A stretch of DNA of 64,000 nt from CAZTNW01 sp964614945 (GCA_964614945.1 CAZTNW010000004.1:1-64000); one strand, 5' to 3'. Shown: positions 7,525-17,569, numbered from the stretch's first letter. Numbers and translations: made by a program. Notes: generated by a model from the letters alone, not told the origin.

Positions 7525-9297
7525 CTAATCTTTCTTCCTCCAGCTGTTGTCGATTTGTTCCTTCCATTCGCGCAATTTCTGCAATTCCCTCAGCTTTTCC
7601 TTGAGTAGATGTTCCTCACCGGCTTTCTCCAAAAGTGGCATCTCCTCTTTTAGACGACGGATATCGCGGGAGATTTTCTCTTTTTTAATGCGGGAAAGAC
7701 AGGAGCGAGTTTCTTCTCCGGGGTTTTCGACCGCGATCTTGTTCATGATGAGGCGAGAGACGAGGTTCATTCTCTCCGGCTTGAAGGAAAATTGGATATT
7801 ATTCCCCCATTTTCCCTGCGCCAGGCATGCTAACATTTCCTCCAGCATTTGCCCCAGGGAGGGGTCGCGAAAATCCGAGGGATCGATTTCCTCCTTGAAT
7901 TCAATTAGGAGCTCAGGGTAATGCAGCAGGAGGTGGAGAAGACGCTCCTCGGCCCCGGGCGGCTTTTTCAGCACGATTTCCGCTTCCTCCAGGGAAACCG
8001 CAGCCCGACTGCTCCCCTTCGGCTCCTCCTTGCTTAGCCGCTTCATCTCCTGGAAGAGAAGATCTTCTCGCAGGCCAGCGTCGATCGCGAGACGCTTGAT
8101 GTAGGTCTCCTGTTCCAGAATATTGGAAAGACTGGAAATGAAATTCAGGATCTGCTGTACAGCTTTCCGCCTCTCCTCGGGCACCTGCCAGTTGTAAGCC
8201 CGGGCGATTTTGTTATAAGCGAAGTCGAAGGCGGAGATCGAGCGAGCCAGGGAAACGGTGAAAGCTTCTGCCCCTCTGCTCTGGAGCAGGCTATCCGGGT
8301 CCTTGTGCTCGCCCAGCGAGGCGACCCTGACCTCCATCTCGGAGGAACGGAAGAGCTCAAAAGAGCGCAGGGTAGCGCGCACGCCCGCCAGGTCGGCGTC
8401 ATACGCTAAAATTACTCTTTTGGAAAAGCGGGATAAGAGCCGCACCTGGTCGGGGGTCAGGGCTGTGCCCAGGGAGGCTACCGTGTTCTTGAAGCCGAAT
8501 TGATGAGCGGAAAGGGCGTCCATGTATCCCTCCACGACGATGGCTGTCCTCCGCTCGGGGATGACTCTTTTGGCGATATGCAGCGCGTAAAGATGCCTGC
8601 TTTTCTCGAAGAGGGGCGTCTGGCCAGAATTGAGATACTTGGGGATGCTCTCATCCAGGGCGCGGCCGCCAAAAGCGATGACCCGCCCGCGAAGATCCAT
8701 GATGGGAAAGATCAGCCTTTGGCGGAAGAGATCGCTTCCTCCGTCTTTTTCCGTTCCCAGTCCAGCCCGCAGGAACAGGGGAATGCTGATTTCTTTCTCT
8801 TTGAATAGCTCCGTGAGTCTATTCCCCGATGGAGCGTACCCCAGGCGGAAAGCCCGCCAGGTTTCCTCCTTAATCCCCCGCCGAGCCAAGTAATCGCGAG
8901 CTGTTTTCCCCTCCGGAGACTGGAGCATCCCTTCGAAGAAGGAACAGGCTAATTCGTACAGCTTCCAATACAATCCCTTCTCTCCCTCCCCCTTTATAGG
9001 GGATTTCTCCGGGACAGTCAGCCCCAATTTTTGCGCGAGTAGTTCCACCGCCTCCGGAAAGGAAAGGTTCTCAATCTTCATGAGAAAAGTGAGGGCGTCT
9101 CCGCCGATCTGACAGCCAAAGCAGTAGAACATATTCTTTTCGGGAGAGACGGTGAAGGAGGGGGTCTTCTCGGAATGAAAGGGACAAAGCCCCAGGAAGT
9201 TCTTTCCGGATCTGTGCAATGGCACATAAGCCGAGACCACGTCCACAATGTTTGTCCGGTCCCGAAGTTTATTTATAAATTGGTCGTATTCTGTCAT
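7525..9297 (-). CDS. dnaG: DNA primase
   Basis: 590 residues. The N-terminal zinc-binding domain has C38, H41, C59 and C62 (CPFH ... CFGC). The catalytic core follows, with the TOPRIM segment IVVEGYMDALSAHQFG near residue 255 and ILAYDADLAG after it. The C-terminal part is helical, as expected for the DnaB-interacting domain. It makes RNA primers for replication. It sits between dgt and rpoD on the same strand with short gaps (25 and 54 bp), so all three are probably co-transcribed. Confidence 0.95.
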   Translation of the reverse strand: MTEYDQFINKLRDRTNIVDVVSAYVPLHRSGKNFLGLCPFHSEKTPSFTVSPEKNMFYCFGCQIGGDALTFLMKIENLSFPEAVELLAQKLGLTVPEKSPIKGEGEKGLYWKLYELACSFFEGMLQSPEGKTARDYLARRGIKEETWRAFRLGYAPSGNRLTELFKEKEISIPLFLRAGLGTEKDGGSDLFRQRLIFPIMDLRGRVIAFGGRALDESIPKYLNSGQTPLFEKSRHLYALHIAKRVIPERRTAIVVEGYMDALSAHQFGFKNTVASLGTALTPDQVRLLSRFSKRVILAYDADLAGVRATLRSFELFRSSEMEVRVASLGEHKDPDSLLQSRGAEAFTVSLARSISAFDFAYNKIARAYNWQVPEERRKAVQQILNFISSLSNILEQETYIKRLAIDAGLREDLLFQEMKRLSKEEPKGSSRAAVSLEEAEIVLKKPPGAEERLLHLLLHYPELLIEFKEEIDPSDFRDPSLGQMLEEMLACLAQGKWGNNIQFSFKPERMNLVSRLIMNKIAVENPGEETRSCLSRIKKEKISRDIRRLKEEMPLLEKAGEEHLLKEKLRELQKLREWKEQIDNSWRKKD

Positions 9298-9322
9298 CTT
9301 CTTGCCTGCCGGAGGGAGAATT

Positions 9323-10351
9323 TTACCATGGTTGGGGAAGGAATAGTTGCGCGAAGGCCTTCACCGCAAAGCGGTCTGTCATCCCGGCAATGTAGTCGGT
9401 CACCTTCTCCACCGCGGCCTCTACTGTCGATTTCTCCATCTCCAGCTCTCGTTTCATGTATTCATCGAAGAGCAGGCGTAGCATCTTTTTAGCCTTGACC
9501 TCCTCCCCTTTGGCCTCAGGGTCGCGGTAAACTTCGCGAAAGAGGAAATCTTTCAACAGATCGAGCTTTTTCCGTATTTCGTCGCTGATCATGATCATGG
9601 GCTGGTCCTCATTTTTGCATACCAGGTCCTTGACGACGATATCTATCAACTCTGACCCGCCCCGGCCAAAATCCTCGGCGAAGGGTAAATCTCTCGCCTG
9701 GAGGGTCCCGGCGCGGAGGGCATCATCGATATCATGGTGAAGGTAGGCCACGCGATCGGCAAAGCGCACGATCTGACCCTCCAGGGTGGAGGGACCGGTC
9801 AGACAGATCCCCTCTTCGCCCTTGGAGTGATTTAGGATCCCGTCCCTAACTTCCCAGGTCAAGTTCAAACCATCGCTTTCCGATCCATCAGCCACTCTAT
9901 GCTTTTCTAGCAGATCTACTACCCGCAGGCTCTGCTCCGGGTGAGAGAAAGACCGCGAGGGAAGATAGAATTGCACCGCCTCGTTGAGGACCTCCTCTCC
10001 CGCGTGACCGAATGGAGGATGGCCGAGGTCGTGGCCGAGAGCGATGGCTTCTGTCAGATCCTCGTTCAAACGCAGTGCCCGCGCGATAGTCCTGGCAATC
10101 TGGGAGACCTCAAGGGTGTGGGTCAATCGGGTACGATAATGATCTCCCTGGGGATCAGTGTACACTTGCGTTTTATGCTTGAGGCGGCGAAAAGCCTTAG
10201 AGTGAATGATCCGATCACGATCACGCTGGAAGGAGGTGCGGATCGGGCACTCACTCTCCGGTTTTTCCCTGCCCCTGCTGCCCTTGGAAAGGGCAGCGAA
10301 GGGAGAGAGTATCTCTTGCTCGAGCGCTTCCTGTCTCTCCCGGATCAGCAT
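9323..10351 (-). CDS. dgt: dGTP triphosphohydrolase-like HD protein
   Basis: 342 residues, the shorter dgt-like type. HD-domain metal ligands appear as TRLTHTLEVSQIARTIAR and ALGHDLGHPPFGHAGEE, and RDRDRIIHSKAFRRLKHKTQV at the N-terminus is the family signature. It is expected to hydrolyse dNTPs to deoxynucleosides and triphosphate. The ATG 10351 lies just after the ppdK stop (10357). The order ppdK-dgt-dnaG-rpoD is a classic Clostridia arrangement. Confidence 0.9.
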   Translation of the reverse strand: MLIRERQEALEQEILSPFAALSKGSRGREKPESECPIRTSFQRDRDRIIHSKAFRRLKHKTQVYTDPQGDHYRTRLTHTLEVSQIARTIARALRLNEDLTEAIALGHDLGHPPFGHAGEEVLNEAVQFYLPSRSFSHPEQSLRVVDLLEKHRVADGSESDGLNLTWEVRDGILNHSKGEEGICLTGPSTLEGQIVRFADRVAYLHHDIDDALRAGTLQARDLPFAEDFGRGGSELIDIVVKDLVCKNEDQPMIMISDEIRKKLDLLKDFLFREVYRDPEAKGEEVKAKKMLRLLFDEYMKRELEMEKSTVEAAVEKVTDYIAGMTDRFAVKAFAQLFLPQPW

Positions 10352-10356
10352 CCTCG

Positions 10357-13053
10357 TTACGCTTCACCCAATTTTTCCGCTAATGAGCCCCTGTTCTTCA
10401 AGGCCGCTTGCGCTGCTGCCAGGCGAGCGATAGGCACACGAAAGGGAGAACAGGAGACGTAATCGAGATTGACTGAATGGCAGAATTCGATCGAGGAAGG
10501 ATCGCCGCCGTGCTCGCCGCAAATCCCAATTTTCAGTTCCGGGTTTGCCGCTCTTCCCAGCTCGACAGCCATTGCTATCAGCTTCCCCACGCCCTCGCGA
10601 TCGAGGATCTGAAAGGGGTTATCTTTCAGAATGCCCTTCTCCACGTAGGAGAAGAGAAATTTTCCCTCCGCATCGTCTCTCGAATAGGCGAAGGTCATCT
10701 GAGTGAGGTCATTCGTGCCGAAGGAGAAGAAATCAGCTACACTGGCTATCTGGTCCGCGGTCAGGGCAGCACGAGGCACTTCGATCATCGTGCCGAATTT
10801 GTATTCGATCTTCGCCCCGGTCTCCTTCGCTACCTCCAACGCTACCTTCTCTAATTGCTCGCATATCACCTTGAGCTCATTGACATGCCCCACGAGAGGG
10901 ATCATGATTTCCGGCAGCGGTTTGACTCCTTCTTTGGCGACCTCGGTGGCAGCATACAGAATAGCGCGGGTCTGCATTTCGTTGATCTCCGGCCAGACCA
11001 ACCCCAGGCGGCAACCACGGAGGCCGAGCATAGGGTTCATCTCTCGCATGGCCTCCACTTCCTTCAGCAACCGCTCCTTTTTCTTAAACTCAGGCGACGA
11101 TGAATCCTGCAGCCTCAAGGTAGCAACCTCTACCAGCAGCTCTTCATAAGGGGGGAGGAACTCATGCAGAGGGGGATCGAGAAGGCGGATCACTACAGGC
11201 AGGCCGTCCATGGCGCGGAAGACTCCCTTGAAATCCTCCTTCTGGATTGGGAGGAGTTTGTCAAGAGCCTTCATCCTCTCTTCCTGATCCTCGGCGAGAA
11301 TCATCTCGCGCATGAAAGGGAGGCGATCCTGTTCGAAAAACATGTGTTCTGTACGACAGAGACCGATGCCCTGTGCACCGAAGTCCCGGGCTTTTTGGGC
11401 GTCACGAGGATAATCGGCATTCGCCCAGACCTGGAGCTTGCGCAGTCCATCAGCCCAGCTGAGAATCAGCAGGAGCTCTGCTTCCTTCTTCAGATCGGTC
11501 TCCTCAGTCTTAATCCTTCCTCGGAAAACCTCGCCAGTAGTACCATCTATCGAGATGAAATCCCCCGCACGGATGATTATGCCATTAGCCTGGAAGAGCT
11601 TTTCGCTCTCCTCCACTTTGAGAGCCTCGCAGCCGGTTACGCAAGGCTTGCCCAGTCCCCGGGCCACGACCGCAGCGTGAGAAGTGGCACCCCCACGAGA
11701 TGTGAGTATGCCCCTGGCCATGATCATCCCGTGTACGTCGTCCGGGGAGGTCTCCGCACGAACGAGGATGACCGCTTCCCCGTTCTTACCGAGCTCCTCC
11801 GCTTCGTCCGGATCGAAAACAGCTCGCCCCATGGCCGCGCCGGGAGAGGCATTCACTCCCTTGGCCAGGAAGTCGCCCCGTTTGACCGCCTCGGCTTTAT
11901 CGGCCTCGTCGAAGTGGGGGAGAAGCACCTGGATTATCTGGGAGGGTTCCACTCGTAAAATGGCCTCCTCTCTGGAGATCAGCCCTTCCTGTGCCATATC
12001 TACTGCGACTTTTATTGCCGCACGCGCCGTCCGCTTACCGGAACGGGTCTGCAGGAGATAGAGCTTTCCCCGTTCTACCGTGAACTCCACATCCTGCAGA
12101 TCGCGGAAGTGCTTCTCCAGAAGCTGGCAGGTTGAGATGAACTGCTCGTAGGCCTGGGGCATCTCCTTCTTCAGGAGAGAGATGGCTTTAGGCGTCCGTA
12201 TGCCTGCCACGACGTCCTCTCCCTGCGCATTGAGGAGGTATTCGCCGAAGACATCCTTTTCTCCAGTAGCCGGATCACGGGTGAAGGCCACACCTGTGGC
12301 AGAGTCAGCCCCCATGTTGCCGAAGACCATCATTTGCACGTTGACTGCCGTGCCCAGGGCCTCAGGAATCTTATTGAAACGGCGATAGGCGATCGCCCGG
12401 TCATTATTCCAGGAGAGGAATACAGCCTTCACGGCCAGCCTTAGCTGCTCAAGAGGATCCTGGGGGAAATCTCTGTCAAGCTCTTTTCGCACAAGGGCCT
12501 TGATGCGGCTGACGATCTCTTTCAGAGCTTCTGCGTCCAGATCTGTATCCAGTGTGACCCCCCGTTTCTCCTTCGCTTCCTCCAGCACTTCCTCGAATTT
12601 ATGATGGGCAACGCCCAGCACCACGTTGCCAAACATGGTGAGGAAACGGCGATAGGAGTCGTAGGCGAAGCGCGGGTTCGAGGTCAACTGGCCGAGAACC
12701 TTCGCCGTCTCGTCGTTTAAACCCAGATTCAGGACGGTATCCATCATCCCCGGCATGGAAATGGGCGCCCCCGACCGTACGGAGACGAGGAGGGGGCTCT
12801 GCGATGATCCGAATTCTTTCTCTGTTTTCTTTTCCAATTCGGCCAGGTGTTCAAGTATTTCCTGCCAGAGCAGCGGGTCTATCTCTTCTCCGCCCTTCCT
12901 CGAGAATTCCCGGCAGGCCTCGGTAGTGATCGTAAATCCGGGAGGAACCGGCAGGCCTATCCGGCTCATCTCGGCCAGGCCGGCGCCCTTTCCTCCGAGG
13001 AGATCCTTCATTTTCCCGTTTCCCTCGTTGAAATCGAATACACGTTTCGGCAT
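10357..13053 (-). CDS. ppdK: Pyruvate, phosphate dikinase
   Basis: 898 residues, full family length. It interconverts pyruvate, ATP and phosphate with PEP, AMP and pyrophosphate. The N-terminal ATP-grasp part includes KMKDLLGGKGAGLAEMSRIG and VSVRSGAPISMPGMMDTVLN. The swivelling domain carries the phospho-acceptor histidine in TSRGGATSHAAVVARGLGKP. The C-terminal TIM-barrel PEP/pyruvate domain ends with GICGEHGGDPSS, containing the catalytic Cys. GGAGG lies eight bases before the ATG. It fits a PPi-linked or gluconeogenic glycolysis. No PPDK regulatory kinase gene (PEP synthetase regulator type) is nearby. Confidence 0.95.
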   Translation of the reverse strand: MPKRVFDFNEGNGKMKDLLGGKGAGLAEMSRIGLPVPPGFTITTEACREFSRKGGEEIDPLLWQEILEHLAELEKKTEKEFGSSQSPLLVSVRSGAPISMPGMMDTVLNLGLNDETAKVLGQLTSNPRFAYDSYRRFLTMFGNVVLGVAHHKFEEVLEEAKEKRGVTLDTDLDAEALKEIVSRIKALVRKELDRDFPQDPLEQLRLAVKAVFLSWNNDRAIAYRRFNKIPEALGTAVNVQMMVFGNMGADSATGVAFTRDPATGEKDVFGEYLLNAQGEDVVAGIRTPKAISLLKKEMPQAYEQFISTCQLLEKHFRDLQDVEFTVERGKLYLLQTRSGKRTARAAIKVAVDMAQEGLISREEAILRVEPSQIIQVLLPHFDEADKAEAVKRGDFLAKGVNASPGAAMGRAVFDPDEAEELGKNGEAVILVRAETSPDDVHGMIMARGILTSRGGATSHAAVVARGLGKPCVTGCEALKVEESEKLFQANGIIIRAGDFISIDGTTGEVFRGRIKTEETDLKKEAELLLILSWADGLRKLQVWANADYPRDAQKARDFGAQGIGLCRTEHMFFEQDRLPFMREMILAEDQEERMKALDKLLPIQKEDFKGVFRAMDGLPVVIRLLDPPLHEFLPPYEELLVEVATLRLQDSSSPEFKKKERLLKEVEAMREMNPMLGLRGCRLGLVWPEINEMQTRAILYAATEVAKEGVKPLPEIMIPLVGHVNELKVICEQLEKVALEVAKETGAKIEYKFGTMIEVPRAALTADQIASVADFFSFGTNDLTQMTFAYSRDDAEGKFLFSYVEKGILKDNPFQILDREGVGKLIAMAVELGRAANPELKIGICGEHGGDPSSIEFCHSVNLDYVSCSPFRVPIARLAAAQAALKNRGSLAEKLGEA

Positions 13054-13073
13054 TGTTAATTCCTCCAGTTCAT

Positions 13074-15128
13074 TTAAAAGGGTAAAGCAGAGAAATCCCC
13101 GAAGGCGCTCAAGGTTTGCATAACTTTGTTCAGGAGCGCCAGCCGGTTTTCTCTTTTTGCTCTTTCTTCCGTCATGATCATGATTTGATCAAAGAAACGA
13201 CTGATTTTTGGGGTGAGCGCGCAAAGATGGAGAAAAAGGTCCTCCGGTTCACCCCCGGGATCCACTTCGCCGTTGGCTCGATAGAGATTTTTTTCAACTT
13301 CCTCCATCAGTTCGAGGTGGAGCTCGGCGGCAAAGGCTTCGTTCCGGCGGAGAATATTCTTGATCCTTTTGTAAGAAAGGACGAGCTCTCTTAACTCAGC
13401 TTGATCTAATTTCTCCTGAAGGATCCCTCCTTTTTTTACTACCGAAGAGGGGATTATCGATTCTGCCGGCTGATTGCTCAGGTTGAGTGCGCAGCTAACT
13501 ATTTCATAGGAGAGGCCGCGATCCTCGAGCATCGATCGCAGGCGAGAGACCAAAAAATCGGCCAAATTCTTCACGATGCCTGCCGGTAGGGAGATCTTCT
13601 TGCTTAATGCCTCGCTTCCCAGGGACAGGAGCTCCCCGAATTGCCAGGAAGGAGCCCCTGGCTGTACCAGAATGACATTGAGACCAGAGGCGCATCGGCG
13701 CAGAGCGAAGGGGTCGGCGGAGCCGGTTGGCTCCAGGCCGAGCGAGAAAAAGGAGAGGAGGGTGTCGATGCGATCGGCGATTCCCACTATCATCCCCGCA
13801 AAACCTGTAGGGAGAGCATCCCCGGGAAAACGAGGCAGGTAGTGCTCGGCAATTCCCCGGGCAACTTCCTCCTCTTCTCCTTGAAGCAGAGCGTACTCAC
13901 GACCCATAATCCCCTGGAGTTCAGGTAGTTCCTGCACCATCGCGGTAGTGAGATCAGCCTTCGCCAGATAGGCAACCCGGGCTACCTGAGCTTCGCGCGA
14001 GAGGTCCGAAACAAGCGGAAGGGAGGAGAGGAGGCGTTGGCTTGTTTCCTCGATCCGCTCCACTTTGTCCCTTATCGAGCCGAGTTTCTTATGCAGGAGG
14101 ATGTCCTCTAAATCAGGGATACGGTCTTCCAGCCTCTTTTTCTGGTCGTTGCGGAAAAAAAGACAGGCATCTTCCAGTCTTCCCCTGAGGGCTTGTTTAT
14201 TCCCTCGGACGATAAGTTTCTCTCCCAGACTGGGTCCGTCGCGAAAGCAGATAAAGTAAGGGATGGGGTTTCCCTCCTCATCCTTAATGGGAACCTGCTT
14301 TTGATGATGACGCATGACCGTGATGAGAACATCCTGCGGCAAAGAAAGATATCGCTCAGGGAAGCTGCCGAGAAAAGGAGTCGGGTATTCAAAAAGGTGC
14401 ACGAGCTCCTCCTTGAAATCGTCAGCCCAGACCGGCTTCCCTCCGATTTGCTTGGCCAGATCATCGCTCAATCGCTCGATCCTCTCTTTACGCGCGAGCG
14501 GATCCAGGAGTACGAAGTTCTCCTCCATTCTACTTCGGTACTCCTCGGCACAATCGAGCTCGATTGTGCCGGAGAAGAAACGGTGACCAAGAGTGCGTCT
14601 TTCGCTCTCTATTCCGAAGAGTCGCAGATGGATCAATTTCGCGCCCCAGAGCGCACAAATCCAGCGTAAAGGGCGTACGTAGGCGTATTCTCCATCCTCC
14701 CAGCGCATCATTTTGGGAAAGGGGAGAGCGGCGAAAATGGAGGGCAGGATTTCGCCTAACGCCTCGAGCGGTGTAGCGGCGGGAAGCTGCGTGATAAAAA
14801 TGTAGCCGTTTTCTCGCTCGACCTGTGAGAGCTCAGCGCTTTCCTTTCTGAGAAAACCTAAAAGAGCGGCTGTGGGCTTCCCTGTCTCATCATAAGCGAT
14901 TCTCTCCGGGGGTCCTTTTTTTCGGCTTGCGGTTCGATCCTTATCGAAAGAAAGCTCTCTGGCGTAGAGAGAGAGCCGGCGGGGGGTCACCCAGGAGGAA
15001 AGAGACTGAAATAGGAAGCCGTTTTCTTTTAAGGCCTCCTCCCCTCTCCTTTTCAGCTCGAGCTGAGCTGAAGGAAGAAAGCGGGCAGGAATCTCTTCCA
15101 GCCCCAACTCGCAGAGCAAATCAGCCAT
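13074..15128 (-). CDS. glyS: Glycyl-tRNA synthetase beta subunit
   Basis: 684 residues, normal for the beta subunit of the bacterial alpha2beta2 GlyRS. It starts MADLLCELGLEEIPARFLPSA, the family N-terminus, and contains HRFFSG and an HD-like segment near VARGIAEHYLPRFPGD. It carries tRNA-binding functions; the alpha subunit carries the catalytic core. It overlaps glyQ by eight bases and is co-transcribed with it. Confidence 0.95.
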   Translation of the reverse strand: MADLLCELGLEEIPARFLPSAQLELKRRGEEALKENGFLFQSLSSWVTPRRLSLYARELSFDKDRTASRKKGPPERIAYDETGKPTAALLGFLRKESAELSQVERENGYIFITQLPAATPLEALGEILPSIFAALPFPKMMRWEDGEYAYVRPLRWICALWGAKLIHLRLFGIESERRTLGHRFFSGTIELDCAEEYRSRMEENFVLLDPLARKERIERLSDDLAKQIGGKPVWADDFKEELVHLFEYPTPFLGSFPERYLSLPQDVLITVMRHHQKQVPIKDEEGNPIPYFICFRDGPSLGEKLIVRGNKQALRGRLEDACLFFRNDQKKRLEDRIPDLEDILLHKKLGSIRDKVERIEETSQRLLSSLPLVSDLSREAQVARVAYLAKADLTTAMVQELPELQGIMGREYALLQGEEEEVARGIAEHYLPRFPGDALPTGFAGMIVGIADRIDTLLSFFSLGLEPTGSADPFALRRCASGLNVILVQPGAPSWQFGELLSLGSEALSKKISLPAGIVKNLADFLVSRLRSMLEDRGLSYEIVSCALNLSNQPAESIIPSSVVKKGGILQEKLDQAELRELVLSYKRIKNILRRNEAFAAELHLELMEEVEKNLYRANGEVDPGGEPEDLFLHLCALTPKISRFFDQIMIMTEERAKRENRLALLNKVMQTLSAFGDFSALPF

Positions 15129-15966
15129 TTTCCCGCTCCAGGTAAAGTCGGGCGCTCTCGCGGACGATAGAGCGAATGCGAATGATCAAATCCGTGCGTT
15201 GAGCCACGCTCAGGGCACCGCGGGCGTCGAGCAGGTTGAAAAGGTGGGAGAGCTTTAAAGCAAATTCGTAGGAAGGCAGTATCAGCTCCCGGCTTAAGCA
15301 CAGGTGACCTTCCTCCTCGTACAGGCGGAGGAGTTGCCAGAGGCGATCGATATCGGCTTGGTTGAAGGCGTATTCACACTGCTCGATCTCGTTTTTCTTC
15401 TGCATCTCTCCGTAGCTGGTATTCTCGTTCCAGGACACGGCGAAGAAATTTTCCGCTCCCTGGATGTACATGGCTAATCGCTCCAGTCCATAAGTCAGTT
15501 CAGCTGAAATCGGTTTTAAATCGACCCCCCCGGCCTGCTGAAAGTAAGTGAATTGCGTGATCTCTAATCCGTCGAGCAAGACCTGCCACCCGGTTCCCCA
15601 GGCGCCGAGCGTGGGAGCTTCCCAGTTATCCTCCTCTAAGCGAATGTCGTGCTCCTTCAGGTTCAAGCCGATCGCCCGCAGCGATTCCAGGTATAACTCC
15701 TGCACATCAGCGGGAGAGGGCTTGATAATTACCTGGTATTGAAAATGCCGATAGACTCGGTAAGGATTTTCCCCGAAACGGCCGTCTGCGGGTCGGCGAG
15801 ATGGCTGTACGTAGGCTGTACGCCAGGGCCGCGTTCCCAGAACACGAAAGAAGGTCGACGGGTGCATGGTGCCGGCTCCCACTTCAAGGTCGTAGGGTTG
15901 CTCGATCACACAACTGCAGCCCGCCCAGAATTTATCGAGCGTGAGGATAAGATCCTGTAGGGTCAT
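15121..15966 (-). CDS. glyQ: Glycyl-tRNA synthetase alpha subunit
   Basis: 281 residues from ATG 15966. The in-frame ATG codons at 15987 and 15984 overlap or lie inside the -10 hexamer and before the expected transcription start, so they cannot be used. The chosen start gives MTLQDLILTLDKFWA, aligning with the standard GlyQ N-terminus. Hallmarks are GAGTMHPSTFFRVLG, PWRTAYVQPSRRPADGRFGENPYR and ISAELTYGLERLAMYIQG, the class II catalytic core. The predicted leader is only about 13 bases and has no obvious ribosome binding site. It heads the glyQ-glyS unit. Confidence 0.93.
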   Translation of the reverse strand: MTLQDLILTLDKFWAGCSCVIEQPYDLEVGAGTMHPSTFFRVLGTRPWRTAYVQPSRRPADGRFGENPYRVYRHFQYQVIIKPSPADVQELYLESLRAIGLNLKEHDIRLEEDNWEAPTLGAWGTGWQVLLDGLEITQFTYFQQAGGVDLKPISAELTYGLERLAMYIQGAENFFAVSWNENTSYGEMQKKNEIEQCEYAFNQADIDRLWQLLRLYEEEGHLCLSRELILPSYEFALKLSHLFNLLDARGALSVAQRTDLIIRIRSIVRESARLYLERENG

Positions 15967-15985
15967 CTGCTGATTTGAAGCCATC

Positions 15986-16014
15986 ATTGTAATCGCTCAA
16001 GCATAGCTTGTCAA
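15986..16014 (-). promoter_or_regulatory. Near-consensus sigma A promoter of glyQ
   Basis: Minus strand TTGACA (16014-16009), 17-bp spacer, TACAAT (15991-15986). The transcription start is expected near 15979, 13 bases before the glyQ ATG. No T-box or other leader fits in this space. Confidence 0.75.
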
Positions 16015-16060
16015 AACAATCCGCCCAAAGTTAAGTTTTTTAGCCGGTGCTCGACGGGAG

Positions 16061-16816
16061 TTATTTGTCATCCTTTCTGGATTCTAGCATTTGGGAGCGG
16101 AAGCGCATCACCCGGGACGGGCTCCTGCTAAAGTTGGCCGATAGAAAGACCTGAAGAAGTTTCCAGAGTTCCCGGTCCTCCTCCCTTCTGGTTATTTCCT
16201 CCCAGGAACTGGTGAGGAGCTGCCGCGCCCGTAAAACCGCCTGCCCGCTTACAATCAGGCTCGCTCGCAGCAGAGGGAGGCAGGAAGCGCACAGGATTCC
16301 TCCCGCTTGGGGTCCGAAATGATAGACGGACTCCTCGAAACTTTTCCCGCAGATGGCGCACTTTTCCAGACGAGGGCCGAACCCTAAGAGGGAGAGAAGC
16401 TTCAGGACGAGCGCATTTCCCAGGGAGAGGAGGTCGCCTTTTCGCTCCAGGGCGGTTAAGGCCTCCTCCAGTTCGTGAAGCACTCCTGGATTCGGATCTC
16501 CCTCGTGAGTGAGCTCGTCTACGATCTCGGCGAAATAAGAAGCGGGAACGCCGAGCTCCAGGTTGGTGCGCAGGCGATGATGGTTGTGTTTGATCTGCCA
16601 CTGGGTGATCACGTAGTTGTTCTCCTTTTCGAAAAGGAGCATGTCAAGAAAAGTAAAGACCTCGAGAGCAGCCCCCCAGTGACTTTGTGGCCTACGTCCA
16701 CCGCGGGCAATAGCCCGTATTTTCCCCTGTTCGCGCGTGAATAAGGTCACCAGCTTGTCCTGTTCACCCCAGGGACGAGTGCGTAGCACTACTCCAAAAC
16801 AATTCAGGAGCGACAT
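16061..16816 (-). CDS. recO: DNA repair protein RecO
   Basis: 251 residues. The N-terminal OB fold begins GVVLRTRPWGEQDKLVTLFTREQGKIRAIARGGRR, the RecO signature. A C4 zinc site is CAICGKS ... CASC. RecO loads RecA with RecR and anneals ssDNA. GAGGAAACGGA precedes the ATG. It lies nine bases downstream of tpiA. Confidence 0.93.
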   Translation of the reverse strand: MSLLNCFGVVLRTRPWGEQDKLVTLFTREQGKIRAIARGGRRPQSHWGAALEVFTFLDMLLFEKENNYVITQWQIKHNHHRLRTNLELGVPASYFAEIVDELTHEGDPNPGVLHELEEALTALERKGDLLSLGNALVLKLLSLLGFGPRLEKCAICGKSFEESVYHFGPQAGGILCASCLPLLRASLIVSGQAVLRARQLLTSSWEEITRREEDRELWKLLQVFLSANFSRSPSRVMRFRSQMLESRKDDK

Positions 16817-16825
16817 TCCGTTTCC

Positions 16826-17569
16826 TCAGGAGCGAAAGTGAACGATGCGGAGAAAACAGTCAGCCTCTAGACTGGCCCCACCGACAAGGGCACCGTCCAC
16901 GTCGGGCATGGCCATCAGGGAATCTATATTGTCCGGCTTGACGCTTCCTCCGTAGAGGATGGGAACTTCGCCCCCCCATTTTTTGGCCAGTTTCCGCCGG
17001 AGGAAGGCATGAACTTCCTGAGCCTCATCGGGAGTGGCGTTTTTTCCCGTTCCAATAGCCCAGATCGGCTCGTAAGCGATAACCATCTTGGTAACTTGAG
17101 AGGGGGAGAGGTCCGCTAATCCTTCCTCTAGCTGTTCCTCCACAACCGGGAAAGTTCTCCCTCCTTCTCGCTCGGAAAGTGTCTCTCCCAGGCAGAAGAT
17201 CGGTCGTAAATCCCAGGTCAGCGCTTTTTTGAGTTTTTGATTGAGCAGCTTGCCATCCTCATGGAAGTGAATCCTGCGCTCGGAATGCCCGATAATCACG
17301 AACCGCACGCCTAATGAGACGAGCATGGGGGCGGAGATTTCACCGGTATACGCCCCCCAGTCCTCACCCCAGATGTTTTGCCCCCCCACTTGTACTCCCG
17401 TTTCTCCGGTCAACTGCACTGCCAGACTCAGGTAGGGGAAAGGCGGACAGATGACCACTGTCCGACCCACCGGCGGATGCACGCCAGCCAGTATACCTTC
17501 AGTTAATTTCCTGGCCTCCGGCATCGTTTTGAAGCATTTCCAGTTGCCGGCGATGATTTTCTCTCTCAC
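16826..17569 (-). CDS. tpiA: Triosephosphate isomerase
   Basis: 247 residues. The start is GTG 17569: AAGGAGG precedes it, GTGA overlaps the cdd stop, and the protein then begins REKIIAGNWKCFKT as in other TpiA. Catalytic residues are Lys in AGNWK, His in IGHSERR and Glu in AYEPIWAIGTGK. It interconverts DHAP and glyceraldehyde-3-phosphate. Its placement between cdd and recO, not in a gap-pgk cluster, is mildly unusual. Confidence 0.95.
   Translation of the reverse strand: MREKIIAGNWKCFKTMPEARKLTEGILAGVHPPVGRTVVICPPFPYLSLAVQLTGETGVQVGGQNIWGEDWGAYTGEISAPMLVSLGVRFVIIGHSERRIHFHEDGKLLNQKLKKALTWDLRPIFCLGETLSEREGGRTFPVVEEQLEEGLADLSPSQVTKMVIAYEPIWAIGTGKNATPDEAQEVHAFLRRKLAKKWGGEVPILYGGSVKPDNIDSLMAMPDVDGALVGGASLEADCFLRIVHFRS

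Noticed and set aside
15990..16060. Possible T-box or riboswitch before glyQ
   Set aside because: Only about 70 bp separate it from recO and they hold a consensus promoter; no T-box motif is present.
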